From JANWXD01 sp037446115 (GTDB taxonomy: Bacteria > Acidobacteriota > Terriglobia > Bryobacterales > Bryobacteraceae): DNA of 64,000 bases. Shown in pieces: positions 8,149-16,519 of the stretch. The stretch is from positions 1 through 64,000 of the forward strand of contig JBBIJF010000008.1 in NCBI GenBank assembly GCA_037446115.1, read 5' to 3'. Below the pieces are notes generated by a model. The model did not search any database, was not told the origin of the DNA, and saw only the letters and a list, made by a program, of their open reading frames with translations. The position numbers and the translations under genes were made by a program. How positions within the stretch are numbered: the first letter of the stretch is position 1; each line of letters starts with the position of its first letter.

Positions 8149-9573
8149 TCACGGCGCGGGCATGCCGAGGGCTCCCACGGGAATGAGCCGAGAGGGGCCT
8201 TCCGCCGGGTCGGGAAACGGGCCGCCGCAGTCGCGGTCCGGCGCGGCGTAGCGGCCGTGACGGACCAGTGCGGTATAGATGCAGCGGCCGTCGTTGTGAC
8301 AGGAGCGGAAGCGGCCGCACTGGCCGCAGGCCGTGCCCTGGTACTGGCCGGCTCGCGGAAACAGGACCTCGCGGAATGCGGGATCATGCCAGGCCCGCGC
8401 CACGGACACCTGCTTGAGATCCAGACCTTGCAGCCGCACGTCCGCCGTCAGCTTGTAGCAGCGGTGGACCACGCCGTCGGGGAGAAAGAACATCTTGGTC
8501 AGGCCCACATCGCAGTGGTAGTCGGCCCTTGCGCCGGAACCCAGAAACTCGAACCGTTCCACGCGGCAGCCGGGATATTTCCGCTGGAGATGCTCCACGA
8601 TTTCGTCCACGGAGGTCTGCGGAGGAAGCTCCATGTCGTGGTTGCGCAATCCGGCGATGGGCAGGCGGACCGGTTCGAAGGGAACCACCTGCATGGCGAG
8701 CGCTCCGGAGCGCGCGGCAAAAGCGGCCACTGCTTCGAGCGAATGCAAGTTCCGCGCCGTGAGCACGCTCTGGATGGAAAACGCCACGCCCGCACGCCGC
8801 AGGCGCGCAGCGGTGGCGCGCACCTGCTCGGGATAACCCGCGCTTCCCACGAGCAGGCGGTTCTCTTCCGGGTCCATCGAATCCACGGAAAGTGAAATGT
8901 GGCGGACGCCGGCATCGGCCAGCCGCCGGGCGAGCGCCTCCGTCATCGGGTGCTTGGTGGTCACCAGCGGTGTCAGACCGGACTGCTGTGCGTCCCCGAG
9001 CGCTTCCGGCAGGTCTCCGCGCAGAAAGGGTTCCGAGCCGCCGGCCAGGAGATACTCCGCGCCCAGGCCGGCCGCCTCTGTGAAAATCGAGCGCAACCGT
9101 TCGCGCGCCAGCGTGGCGTCCGGAGCGGCCGTACCATGCAGCGGCTCGGCATAGCAGTAGGCGCACCGGCGCGGACAATAGCGCGTGACGCTCCAGTGGA
9201 GCACGCGCGGTCCCGGCAACGGACGGATTCCTTCCGCGGGGTCGGGCGGCAACAGCTCGGAGGGCCGCACGCCCGGAGGCGAAGCGGCCGCACCGCCTCC
9301 GCCGGTCAGAACGGGTCCCAGCCGGCTCCGCAGCGAACGCAACAGCGCCGCTCCCTGCTCTCCGATCGCCTCTTGCAGCTCCCGCTCCAGATCCATCCAT
9401 CGGCGGCGACCGTTCATCAAGGCCAGCGCCGCCGCTTCGGCAGGCCACAGCGCGGCCACGGGCTGGCCGTCGGCAACCCGTTCGATGTAGGCGCGGCGGT
9501 TTCGCACGGCAAGGCGGAATGTCTTGGCCAGCGCCGGTCTCATCTCAGCGCGTGCAGAAGCGGTCTGGGGCAT
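8149..9573 (-). CDS. radical SAM/SPASM enzyme 2 of a putative peptide-modifying pair
   Basis: A 474-residue enzyme. Residues ~15-85 resemble a PqqD-like peptide-recognition domain (NRRAYIERVADGQPVAALWPAEAAALALMNG). The radical SAM barrel carries Cys133, Cys137 and Cys140 (CPRRCAYC) for the 4Fe-4S cluster that cleaves S-adenosylmethionine. The usual GGEP motif reads GGSEP. The C-terminus is a SPASM-type auxiliary-cluster domain (CDVGLTKMFFLPDG...CYKL, CGQCGRFRSCHNDGRC, APDRDC). The ATG at 9573 has GGAG upstream and overlaps the first SAM gene; an ATG at 9543 directly after that gene's stop is the alternative. Family knowledge links this architecture to ribosomal-peptide maturases (PqqE, sactipeptide enzymes). 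The substrate is inferred to be the nearby 61-residue peptide. Confidence 0.88.
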   Translation of the reverse strand: MPQTASARAEMRPALAKTFRLAVRNRRAYIERVADGQPVAALWPAEAAALALMNGRRRWMDLERELQEAIGEQGAALLRSLRSRLGPVLTGGGGAAASPPGVRPSELLPPDPAEGIRPLPGPRVLHWSVTRYCPRRCAYCYAEPLHGTAAPDATLARERLRSIFTEAAGLGAEYLLAGGSEPFLRGDLPEALGDAQQSGLTPLVTTKHPMTEALARRLADAGVRHISLSVDSMDPEENRLLVGSAGYPEQVRATAARLRRAGVAFSIQSVLTARNLHSLEAVAAFAARSGALAMQVVPFEPVRLPIAGLRNHDMELPPQTSVDEIVEHLQRKYPGCRVERFEFLGSGARADYHCDVGLTKMFFLPDGVVHRCYKLTADVRLQGLDLKQVSVARAWHDPAFREVLFPRAGQYQGTACGQCGRFRSCHNDGRCIYTALVRHGRYAAPDRDCGGPFPDPAEGPSRLIPVGALGMPAP

Positions 9574-10900
9574 ACAGGGCTCCGGAAGCCATCAGCGAAG
9601 ACACATAACATCGGCCGCGCGAATGACACCCTTCGAAGGCGTCGCAGTCCCGGCACGGCTGGCCGTGATATGCCTGCCGGGACGGGCGCGTCAGGCGGGC
9701 CAGAGCCGCTCCGTTCCAGATCTCCAGCAGCGTGGAGGTCAAAAGCGACCCGACGATCAGCTCCCTCCTTGCGGGCAAATACCGGCAGCGAGTGACGGAT
9801 CCGTCCGGGAGAACGTCGAGAGCTCGCACGCCGACCTCGCACACCGAATACTGGCCGCAGCGGACGCCCTCGGTTCCGTCCGTGGCCGAAGCCAGATCCA
9901 CGACCACGGCCAGGCGGTGACCCCAGCGCTGGCGCAGCCGTTCGGCCAGTTCGGGGATCGCCGTGCCGGTGGACAGTCTTGAAGCCACCGGCCGGGCGGG
10001 GAAGGGCATACTGAAACGGCTGAGCTTCAGCTGCGGCACGCCGAGCTCGACCAGACGCGCCGCGAGCCGTTCCAGTCCGTCTGTGTTCCAGGCGGTCACG
10101 ACCGCGTTTACTTCAGGCGCCAGCCCGGCCTCCAGGAGTGCGCGCAGGGCCTCCTCGGCCTCTGCGAGGTATCCCGGCGCGCCTGCAAGGCGGGCGGCGT
10201 ACGCCGGGCGCGCATCATCGAGGGAGTACGTGATGCGACTCAGGCCTGCGGCCGCCAGCCGGCGAGCCATTCCGCGTCGGATGGCAAACTTGGTCACCAG
10301 ATGGGTTCGGACTCGCACGCGCGCAGCTTCGGCAATGACCTCGCTCAAGTCCGCTCGCAGTAAGGGCTCCCCGCCGGTCAGATAAAGGTCTGCCGCGCCG
10401 ACTTCCGCCATCTCGCGGACCATGCGGCAAGCCGCCTCCAGCGGGAACGTGGCGTCCGGGGGCGTTCCGGCATCGGGGCCGTGTGCAAACACCTCGTAGA
10501 AGCAGTAAGGACAGTGCCGGTTGCAGCCGAGTGTCACCATCCAGGTCACGGCCGCGGGCGCCGCTTCGCGCTTGATGTTGGACTGAGGCAGGATCGGGAA
10601 AAGAGGCCGCGTGCGGGCCAGCCGGCCGATCCAGCCGAGATCCAGCGGCCGCGGCGCGCCGCCGCCCAGGTAGGTCCAGTAACGATCCACCACCCGTGCC
10701 ACCCACCGGCTTCCCTCCGGGAGACACGCCGTGCAAACGCGCTCGGCTTCCTGCTGCGATCCGGTGGCGGCCAGGCAGGCCAGCGCCACAGCTTCGCCGA
10801 CTCCGAGCACGTGGATGACGGGCACGCCCTCGCGGGCGAGACTCGGCCCCGCCGGCCCGATAAAGAGGCGGACGTCCGCTTCGAGGTAGAGCGGCATCAA
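9545..10900 (-). CDS. radical SAM/SPASM enzyme 1 of a putative peptide-modifying pair
   Basis: A 451-residue enzyme with the same three-part design as its downstream neighbour. Residues ~5-80 are PqqD-like (ADVRLFIGPAGPSLA...VIHVLGVGEAVALACLAATGS). The cluster Cys126, Cys130, Cys133 (CNRHCPYC) and an intact LTGGEPLLR follow. The SPASM domain from about residue 345 has Cys pairs in RCGQYSVCEVG, TRCRY, PCRDCDAFEGCHSRGRCY and a final Cys in APDRFC. It starts 13 bases after the 61-residue peptide, on the same strand, as RiPP maturases often do. An ATG at 10897 is equally possible as start. AhbC/NirJ haem enzymes have similar domains, but the PqqD-like front end and the peptide neighbour favour peptide modification. 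Confidence 0.88.
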   Translation of the reverse strand: MMPLYLEADVRLFIGPAGPSLAREGVPVIHVLGVGEAVALACLAATGSQQEAERVCTACLPEGSRWVARVVDRYWTYLGGGAPRPLDLGWIGRLARTRPLFPILPQSNIKREAAPAAVTWMVTLGCNRHCPYCFYEVFAHGPDAGTPPDATFPLEAACRMVREMAEVGAADLYLTGGEPLLRADLSEVIAEAARVRVRTHLVTKFAIRRGMARRLAAAGLSRITYSLDDARPAYAARLAGAPGYLAEAEEALRALLEAGLAPEVNAVVTAWNTDGLERLAARLVELGVPQLKLSRFSMPFPARPVASRLSTGTAIPELAERLRQRWGHRLAVVVDLASATDGTEGVRCGQYSVCEVGVRALDVLPDGSVTRCRYLPARRELIVGSLLTSTLLEIWNGAALARLTRPSRQAYHGQPCRDCDAFEGCHSRGRCYVSSLMASGALYAPDRFCTR

Positions 10901-10913
10901 CTGCCGGCCGCGC

Positions 10914-11099
10914 TCACTTGGCTGGCTGCTTGGTCTTCGGAGGCGGGTTGGAGACCAGATCCACTTTCACGATGGCCACCGTGCCCACCCGGCAGCAGAT
11001 GGCGGGCGATTCGATATGCCCCAGCACCTCATGCGGGGTCTCGCGCAGCAGCTTCCGCAGTTCCGCCACCGCCCGCTTTCCGATTCTGGCTGTCGCCAT
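10914..11099 (-). CDS. 61-residue peptide, candidate radical-SAM substrate (RiPP precursor)
   Basis: The ATG at 11099 is preceded by a near-perfect AAGGAGG ribosome-binding site seven bases upstream; the longer frame to 11210 crosses the divergent promoter region. The 61 residues divide into a charged helical first half (MATARIGKRAVAELRKLLRE, then TPHEVLGHI), a central ESPAICCRVGTVAIV segment with two adjacent Cys, and a Pro/Lys-rich tail (NPPPKTKQPAK). A leader-like helix followed by a Cys-containing segment and two PqqD-fused radical SAM enzymes directly downstream fit a ribosomally made, modified peptide. No known precursor family is recognised. It could instead be a small regulator or conserved hypothetical protein that merely sits here. 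Confidence 0.6.
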   Translation of the reverse strand: MATARIGKRAVAELRKLLRETPHEVLGHIESPAICCRVGTVAIVKVDLVSNPPPKTKQPAK

Positions 11100-11109
11100 G
11101 GAGCCCTCC

Positions 11110-11124
11110 TTGCCGATCCGGCAA
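11110..11124. promoter_or_regulatory. perfect inverted repeat between divergent small genes
   Basis: TTGCCG-ATC-CGGCAA is a perfect 6-base inverted repeat lying nine bases before the AAGGAGG site of the minus-strand peptide gene. Its left arm (11110-11115) also serves as a possible -35 box, 17 bases before CACAAT (11133-11138), for the plus-strand gene at 11194. On the minus strand TATTGT (11139-11134) is a possible -10. It may be an operator shared by both genes or an RNA hairpin beside the ribosome-binding site. Confidence 0.4.
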
Positions 11125-11193
11125 ATTCGACCCACAATAGCACAAACTCCCGGGCGGGGAAACTTGGTAGATTGTCTAGCGGGAGGCAACAGG

Positions 11194-11394
11194 ATGAGCA
11201 CGGCGGTCAAGCCGCAACCGGTGCTGAGCGACGCCGAGTGGGCGCTGGTCGTCGAGCTGCTGGAGCGGGAGCGGGGCGAACTGCCTGCCGAGATTCACCA
11301 CACGCGCACCAGCGCGCTTCGCGAAGAACTGCGGCGGCGTCTGGAGATGGTCGAAGCCCTGCTGGCGCGTTTGCGCGGCCAGGCGGCTGCGTAA
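11194..11394 (+). CDS. 66-residue helical protein of unknown function
   Basis: The ATG follows GGGAGG (11181-11186) at seven bases. The product (MSTAVKPQPVLSDAEWALVV...) is acidic and mostly helical, with ELLERERGELPAEIHH and LREELRRRLEMVEALLARL suggesting two amphipathic helices able to form a coiled coil. No Cys, membrane segment or signal peptide is present. It is divergent from the radical-SAM peptide gene, with about 94 bases between the two start codons, so it may be co-regulated. I do not recognise a family. A self-complementary AAGCCGCGGCTTTT overlaps its stop and may act as a weak terminator. Confidence 0.65.
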   Translation: MSTAVKPQPVLSDAEWALVVELLERERGELPAEIHHTRTSALREELRRRLEMVEALLARLRGQAAA

Positions 11395-11406
11395 GCCGCG
11401 GCTTTT
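11393..11406 (+). terminator. short palindrome with T run, possible weak terminator
   Basis: AAGCCGCGGCTTTT is self-complementary and followed by TATCC, between the plus-strand 66-residue gene and the convergent mdh stop. A similar GGCCGCGGCTTT follows the protease gene at 2269-2280. The stem is too short to be convincing alone. Confidence 0.25.
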
Positions 11407-12367
11407 ATCCGGCCGCGCGGGCGGCTTCCAATTCCGCCAGCTTGGGCGCCATCACATCCACGAGTTCCTTGACGGCGGCGGCGCTTTTGTGCAGCGCGGA
11501 GAGCTCCTCGCCGGTGAGTTTGATCTCATAAATCTTCTCGATCCCCCGGGCGCCGAGCTTGACGGGGACCCCCACGAACAGGTCCCGGATCCCGTATTCG
11601 CCCTCCAGGTAGGCGGAGCACGGCAGGACGCGTTTTTTGTCCTTAAGGATCGCCTCCGCCATCTGCACGGCCGCGGCCGAGGGCGCATAGTAGGCGCTTC
11701 CGGTCTTGAGGTAGCGCACGATCTCAGCGCCGCCGTCCCGGGTGCGCTTCACGAGAGCTTCGATCGTACCGGCATCGAGCAGGTCCGCCAGCGGGATTCC
11801 GCCCACGCTCGAGTAGCGAACCAGGGGCACCATGGTGTCCCCGTGGCCGCCCAGCACCAGCGTGAAGACATCTTCGAAGGACACATCCAGCGCCTCGGCG
11901 ATGAAGGTGCGGAAACGGGCCGTGTCGAGGATTCCCGCCATCCCGATGACGCGGTTCTTCGAGAAGCCGCTCACTTTAAGCGCCACGTGGCACATGGCGT
12001 CCAGCGGGTTGGTCACGATGATCAGGATCGCGTTGGGCGAATACTTGACCGCCTGCTCCACGGTCGCCTTGACGATGTCGTAGTTGGCCCACAGCAGATC
12101 ATCGCGGCTCATGCCGGGCTTGCGCGGGAAGCCTGCCGTGACGATCACGATATCGGAGTTGGCCGTCGGCTCATAGTCGTTGGCGCCCACCAGCCGCACA
12201 TCCACGCCTTGAACCGGCCCGGACTGCATGATGTCGAGGGCCTTGCCCTGGGGAATCCCTTCCACCACGTCCACGAGCACCACGTCGGCCAGTTCCTGGT
12301 CGGCGAGCCGGACGGCACAGCTGGCGCCGACGTTGCCCGCCCCCACAACGGTGACTTTCTTGCGCAT
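11405..12367 (-). CDS. mdh: malate dehydrogenase
   Basis: A 320-residue enzyme converting malate and NAD+ to oxaloacetate in the TCA cycle. The NAD-binding fold starts with VTVVGAGNVGASCAVRLADQ; an acidic residue at the second strand end (VLVDVVEG) favours NAD. The substrate loop (AGFPRKPGMSRDDLL) with its Arg residues identifies malate rather than lactate specificity. The catalytic His is in LGGHGDTMVPL. This is the lactate-dehydrogenase-like type common in many bacteria. AGGAGG precedes the ATG. The gene follows icd by 38 bases and is most likely co-transcribed with it. Confidence 0.95.
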   Translation of the reverse strand: MRKKVTVVGAGNVGASCAVRLADQELADVVLVDVVEGIPQGKALDIMQSGPVQGVDVRLVGANDYEPTANSDIVIVTAGFPRKPGMSRDDLLWANYDIVKATVEQAVKYSPNAILIIVTNPLDAMCHVALKVSGFSKNRVIGMAGILDTARFRTFIAEALDVSFEDVFTLVLGGHGDTMVPLVRYSSVGGIPLADLLDAGTIEALVKRTRDGGAEIVRYLKTGSAYYAPSAAAVQMAEAILKDKKRVLPCSAYLEGEYGIRDLFVGVPVKLGARGIEKIYEIKLTGEELSALHKSAAAVKELVDVMAPKLAELEAARAAG

Positions 12368-12405
12368 GATAGCCTCCTGCTTCTACAGATGCGCCGGGCC
12401 GGCTC

Positions 12406-13659
12406 TTACGCCGCGGCCACGGCGCTCATATTCTCGACGATGGCGGCCCCGAACTCACTGGTCTTGAGCTTGGTGGCGCCTTCCATGAGACGGTGCAAAT
12501 CGTAGGTGACGCGCTTCTGCCGGATGGTTTCCGCGATCCCGGCCTCGATGAGGTCCGAGGCTTCCTTCCAGCCCATGAAGCGAAACATCAGGGAGCCGGA
12601 GAGAATCAGGCTGGAGGGGTTCACCACATCCTGGCCGGCGTACTTGGGCGCCGTACCGTGCGTGGCCTCGAAGACCGCATGTTCGTCGCCGATATTACCT
12701 CCGGGCGCCATGCCGAGGCCCCCTACCTGGGCCGCGCAGGCGTCGGACAGGTAGTCGCCGTTCAGGTTGGGCGTGGCGATGACGTCATACTCATCCGGCC
12801 GTAGCAGCACCTGCTGGAACATGGAGTCGGCGATGCGGTCTTTGAGGATCACCTTACCGGGAACCGCCAGCGCGCCCCCGGCCTCCGCCTCAGTGATGCA
12901 CACCTCCGGAAATTCCTCTTTGGCCAGCTCGTAGCCCCAGTCCCGGAAGGCCCCCTCGGTGAACTTCATGATGTTGCCCTTGTGCACGAGAGTGACGCTG
13001 CGACGGCCGTTTTCGATCGCATAGCGGATCGCCCGGCGGATCAGGCGCTTGGAACCGGTGACGCTGATCGGCTTGACGCCGACGCCCGAATCTTCGCGGA
13101 TCTTGCAGCCCATCTCCCGGTTGAGCCACTCGATCACCTTGCGTGCCTCCGGCGTACCCTGGCGCCATTCGATGCCCGCATAGACGTCTTCGGTGTTCTC
13201 GCGAAAGATGACCACGTCCAGCAGTTCCGGATGCTTCATCGGGGAGGGCACACCCGGATAGTAGCGCACCGGGCGCATGCACACGTACAGGGTCAGCAGC
13301 TGCCGCAAGGCCACATTCAGACTCCGGATGCCCCCGCCGACCGGCGTCGTCAGAGGACCTTTGATGGCGATGCGGAAGCGCTGGATGGCCGCCAGGGTAT
13401 CCTCCGGCAGCCAGGTCTGAAAGCGGTGGTAGGCCTTCTCTCCGGCGAAGACTTCGTACCAGACGACGCGGCGGCGCCCGCCGTAAGCCCGCTCAACTGC
13501 GGCGTCGAAGACCATGCGGGCCGCCCGCCAGATGTCCGGGCCGGTGCCGTCGCCTTCGATGAAGGGAAGGATGGGGTTGTCGGGAACCAGAAATTTGCCG
13601 TCCCGCACCTCGATCGGTGCGCCGTCGGACGGTACAGGAATGCCGTTGTATGATTCCAT
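12406..13659 (-). CDS. icd: NADP-dependent isocitrate dehydrogenase
   Basis: A 417-residue enzyme that oxidatively decarboxylates isocitrate to 2-oxoglutarate. Family motifs are FRENTEDVYAGIEW, VTLVHKGNIMKFTEGAFRDWGYELA, TPNLNGDYLSDACAAQVGGLGMAPGGNIGD and ATHGTAPKYAGQDVVNP. The Lys-Tyr pair in the last motif is the NADP-specificity element of E. coli-type enzymes. The ATG at 13659 (MESYNGIPV) has GAGGAA at a proper distance and gives the usual length; an upstream extension to 13704 is not supported. It is the first gene of an icd-mdh pair transcribed from the promoter at 13776-13804. Confidence 0.96.
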   Translation of the reverse strand: MESYNGIPVPSDGAPIEVRDGKFLVPDNPILPFIEGDGTGPDIWRAARMVFDAAVERAYGGRRRVVWYEVFAGEKAYHRFQTWLPEDTLAAIQRFRIAIKGPLTTPVGGGIRSLNVALRQLLTLYVCMRPVRYYPGVPSPMKHPELLDVVIFRENTEDVYAGIEWRQGTPEARKVIEWLNREMGCKIREDSGVGVKPISVTGSKRLIRRAIRYAIENGRRSVTLVHKGNIMKFTEGAFRDWGYELAKEEFPEVCITEAEAGGALAVPGKVILKDRIADSMFQQVLLRPDEYDVIATPNLNGDYLSDACAAQVGGLGMAPGGNIGDEHAVFEATHGTAPKYAGQDVVNPSSLILSGSLMFRFMGWKEASDLIEAGIAETIRQKRVTYDLHRLMEGATKLKTSEFGAAIVENMSAVAAA

Positions 13660-14143
13660 CGCTTTCCTCGTTGCAATTTGGGTGTCACAGCTGATTCGGG
13701 GCACGTGCCCCGTCCACCGGATTGTAGCTCATGCTCGCGGCCGGTCCGCCAGGGCGGGGACGCGCCGCCGCCACCACTATAACAAGCCGGATAATCAGAC
13801 TCAATCATCCTATTTTGCGCACAGCCATGGGGCAAATCCCCCGCCGCCAACCGCGCCTGCGTCTAAGTTCCGTGCCGTGCTGCGCTGTGATCTGGCACTC
13901 GGAGTGCACAATGGGAAGGGCGGAACATCCGCCCCGAGGAGGCTGGAATGGCCGCACACGGCCGGCATTGCCGTACCTGGGCCTGTTACCGCTCGGCGTG
14001 CCGGCGCCCCTCCTCGACCCCCTGCCTTTGCCCTTTCCCTGCCGGCGGCATCCGGTTCTCCCGGGGCGCGTGTTCCGGCGGTGAGCCGGCGCGAGCCGGT
14101 CCGGCACCCGCAATCGTAGCGAGCGTCATACGGAGAAGCCAGC
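13660..14143. other. 484-base intergenic region between icd and citrate synthase
   Basis: This region separates the divergent icd and citrate synthase genes. It holds the icd promoter and an inverted repeat GCACTC-G-GAGTGC at 13895-13907. The open frames crossing it have no ribosome-binding site or recognisable protein and are not called. I see no convincing promoter for citrate synthase, which has GGAG nine bases before its ATG. Confidence 0.5.
13776..13804 (-). promoter_or_regulatory. sigma70-type promoter for icd-mdh
   Basis: On the minus strand TTGAGT (13804-13799) and TATAGT (13781-13776) are exactly 17 bases apart. The start point near 13769 would give icd a leader of about 110 bases. 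Confidence 0.65.
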
Positions 14144-15466
14144 ATGCCTGAGGAAACCCTGACCATTACCGACAACCGGACGGGAAAGTCTTATACCGTA
14201 CCGTTGTTCAAGGGCGCGGTCCGTGCCATGGATTTGCGCCAGATCAAGACCGGTCCCGACGACTTCGGGGTCATGAGCTATGACCCGGCGTTCATGAACA
14301 CGGCCTCCTGTCAGAGCGCCATCACTTTCATTGACGGCGAAAAAGGGATCCTGCGCTACCGGGGCTACCCGATCGAGGAACTGGCGGAGAATTGCACCTT
14401 CCTCGAGGTTGCTTATCTGATCCTGTTCGGGGAACTGCCCACCGAGAGCGAACTCAAAGAGTGGGTGGACAAGGTTACCCACCACACGATGATCCACGAG
14501 AACATCAAGAAGTTCATGGACGGCTTCCACCACGATGCCCATCCGATGGGGATGTTCGTCAGCACGATCGCCGCGCTGTCCACTTTTTATCCGGACGCCA
14601 GGAACATTCACGACCGCCGCTCCCGGCAGCTTCAGATCCTGCGCCTCGTGGGTAAGGTGCCGACGATCGCCGCCTACGCCTACCGGCACAGCCTCGGTCT
14701 GCCCTACGTGTATCCGGACAACTCCCTCAACTACACCGAGAATTTCATGAGCATGCTTTGGAAGATGCCGGCCGAGCCCAAGTATGAGCCCAATCCGGTC
14801 CTGGCCCGGGCGCTGGATATCCTGTTCATCCTGCACGCGGATCACGAGCAAAACTGTAGCGCCAACGCCATGCGATCCGTCGGCAGCGCTCATGCCGATC
14901 CGTTCGTGGCTACGGCGGCGGCTGCGGCGGCGCTGTCCGGCCCGCTGCACGGGGGCGCCAACGAGGCCGTGCTGCGCATGCTCGACGAAATCGGCTCCGT
15001 GGACAACGTGCCCGCTTACATCGAGAAGGTCAAGGCCGGGCACGTGCGGCTGATGGGGTTCGGCCACCGCATCTACAAGAACTACGATCCGCGGGCGCGC
15101 ATCATCAAACAAACCGCCGACGAAGTCTTCAAGGTCACCGGACGCAACCCCAAGCTGGACATTGCGCTGGAGTTGGAGCGCATCGCCTTGCAGGACGAGT
15201 ACTTTGTGTCGCGGAAGCTGTATCCCAACGTAGACTTTTACTCCGGGATTATCTACCAGGCCATGGGCTTCACGCCGGACATGTTCACGGTTCTGTTTGC
15301 CATTCCGCGGACCGTGGGCTGGCTGGCCCAGTGGCAGGAGATGCTGGAAGATCCGGAGCAGAAGATCGCCCGTCCGCGACAGATCTACGTCGGCCACGGC
15401 CTCAGGCACTTTGTGCCGATGAAAGAGCGCGTCGGGCGCGAGGTTCGGGAACCGCAGAAAGTCTGA
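14144..15466 (+). CDS. gltA: citrate synthase
   Basis: A 440-residue type II-like citrate synthase condensing oxaloacetate with acetyl-CoA. The catalytic residues are His269 (GPLHGGANEAVL), His308 (GFGHRIYKNYDPRA) and Asp364 (NVDFYSGIIY). The N-terminal beta domain (RYRGYPIEELAENCTFLEVAYLILFGELP) is standard. GGAG lies nine bases before the ATG. It is divergent from icd-mdh, so three consecutive TCA-cycle steps are clustered. The 138 bases to the next convergent gene contain an imperfect G-rich/C-rich stem (about 15520-15580) that could end both transcripts. Confidence 0.96.
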   Translation: MPEETLTITDNRTGKSYTVPLFKGAVRAMDLRQIKTGPDDFGVMSYDPAFMNTASCQSAITFIDGEKGILRYRGYPIEELAENCTFLEVAYLILFGELPTESELKEWVDKVTHHTMIHENIKKFMDGFHHDAHPMGMFVSTIAALSTFYPDARNIHDRRSRQLQILRLVGKVPTIAAYAYRHSLGLPYVYPDNSLNYTENFMSMLWKMPAEPKYEPNPVLARALDILFILHADHEQNCSANAMRSVGSAHADPFVATAAAAAALSGPLHGGANEAVLRMLDEIGSVDNVPAYIEKVKAGHVRLMGFGHRIYKNYDPRARIIKQTADEVFKVTGRNPKLDIALELERIALQDEYFVSRKLYPNVDFYSGIIYQAMGFTPDMFTVLFAIPRTVGWLAQWQEMLEDPEQKIARPRQIYVGHGLRHFVPMKERVGREVREPQKV

Positions 15467-15604
15467 AGAGGCGGAGCCCTGCTATCCGACGGGTCTTACC
15501 GGGGGGACGGGCGTAGCCACCCGGAGGGGGAGGTGTGCGCCGCTCCAGGGGTACGCGGCCTCCCTCCCCGGTTTGCCGCCGGGCCGGAGCGCCCGTGCCC
15601 GGCC

Positions 15605-15997
15605 TCAGCCGGCGCTTCGGGCGAGGGTGACCTTGCCGGAGAGGGGTCCGCCGTCCGTTTCGCCTCTCAGCTTTCCTTCCAGGCGGCCCTCGGCCACTTC
15701 CAGCTCAAACGCCACGGGCGCGCCCGCGTCCGGGGGAACCACCTCGAACGACAGCCGGTTGCCCTCCAGCTTCGCTTTTTCCAAGGGGAGCTTTTCCTCC
15801 GGCTCCCGGCCGATCGTGCCTGTGATCCGCTCACCGCTGCGGGTGATCTCCAGATGCAGAGGGTAGGTGCGGACCTCACCGTCGGGCAGCTTCACCTCCG
15901 CCGTCCCGGTCCACTTTCCGGAGACATCTGCCGCCGCGCACGCGGCCGCCAGACCGAGTAACAGGAAGAAGCCTGCAATCGTCTTAGGAGAACACAT
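15605..15997 (-). CDS. small exported beta-rich protein
   Basis: A 130-residue protein with a clear signal peptide (KTIAGFFLLLGLAAACAAA, cleavage before Asp). The mature part is about 110 residues of alternating beta pattern (VSGKWTGTAEVKLPDG, LHLEITRSGERITGTIG, LSFEVVPPDAG, GRLEGKLRGET), reminiscent of small lipocalin-like or other exported barrels common in acidobacterial genomes. No catalytic motif is visible. The ATG at 15997 has TATCAT six bases upstream on the minus strand, so its message may be leaderless. Function unknown. Confidence 0.7.
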   Translation of the reverse strand: MCSPKTIAGFFLLLGLAAACAAADVSGKWTGTAEVKLPDGEVRTYPLHLEITRSGERITGTIGREPEEKLPLEKAKLEGNRLSFEVVPPDAGAPVAFELEVAEGRLEGKLRGETDGGPLSGKVTLARSAG

Positions 15998-16003
15998 GTT
16001 GTT

Positions 16004-16009
16004 ATGATA
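16004..16009 (-). promoter_or_regulatory. -10 element, probably giving a leaderless transcript
   Basis: TATCAT ends six bases before the ATG at 15997 on the minus strand, so transcription would begin at or very near the start codon. Confidence 0.4.
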
Positions 16010-16055
16010 CGTCAGAAGGTTCCCTGCAATCGTCGGACCGAAGGAGAGTCCCTCT

Positions 16056-16519
16056 ATGATTGAGTTGCAGGTCAACGGGAAAACCTACCGGACCAGCGCG
16101 CCAGCGGAACGTCCGCTTCTCAACGTGCTGCGGGATGAGCTGGGGCTCACGGGCGCCAAGTACGGCTGCGGCGAAGGTCAGTGCGGCGCCTGCACGGTGT
16201 TGCTGGACGGCCGCGCGGTGCGTTCCTGCGTGACGCCGCTGCGCGCGGTGGCGGGGCGTGCCGTCACCACGATTGAAGGGCTGGCGCCCGCCGGCGGGCT
16301 TCACCCCGTACAAGAGGCGTTTCTCGAGGCGGGCGCTTTGCAATGTGGGTACTGCACTCCGGGCATGATCCTTTCGGCGGTAGCCCTGCTTTCGCGCAAT
16401 CCCGATCCGGGAGTGGCCGAAATCGTGCGGTTCATGGACGGCAATATCTGCCGCTGCGGCGTCTATCCCCGGATCATCGCCGCCATCCGCAGCGCCGCCG
16501 CCAGGATGAGGAGGTCAGC

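Noticed and set aside
13895..13907. GCACTC-G-GAGTGC as a CIRCE (HrcA) operator
   Set aside because: CIRCE has a nine-base spacer between TTAGCACTC and GAGTGCTAA. Here the spacer is one base and no chaperone gene follows.
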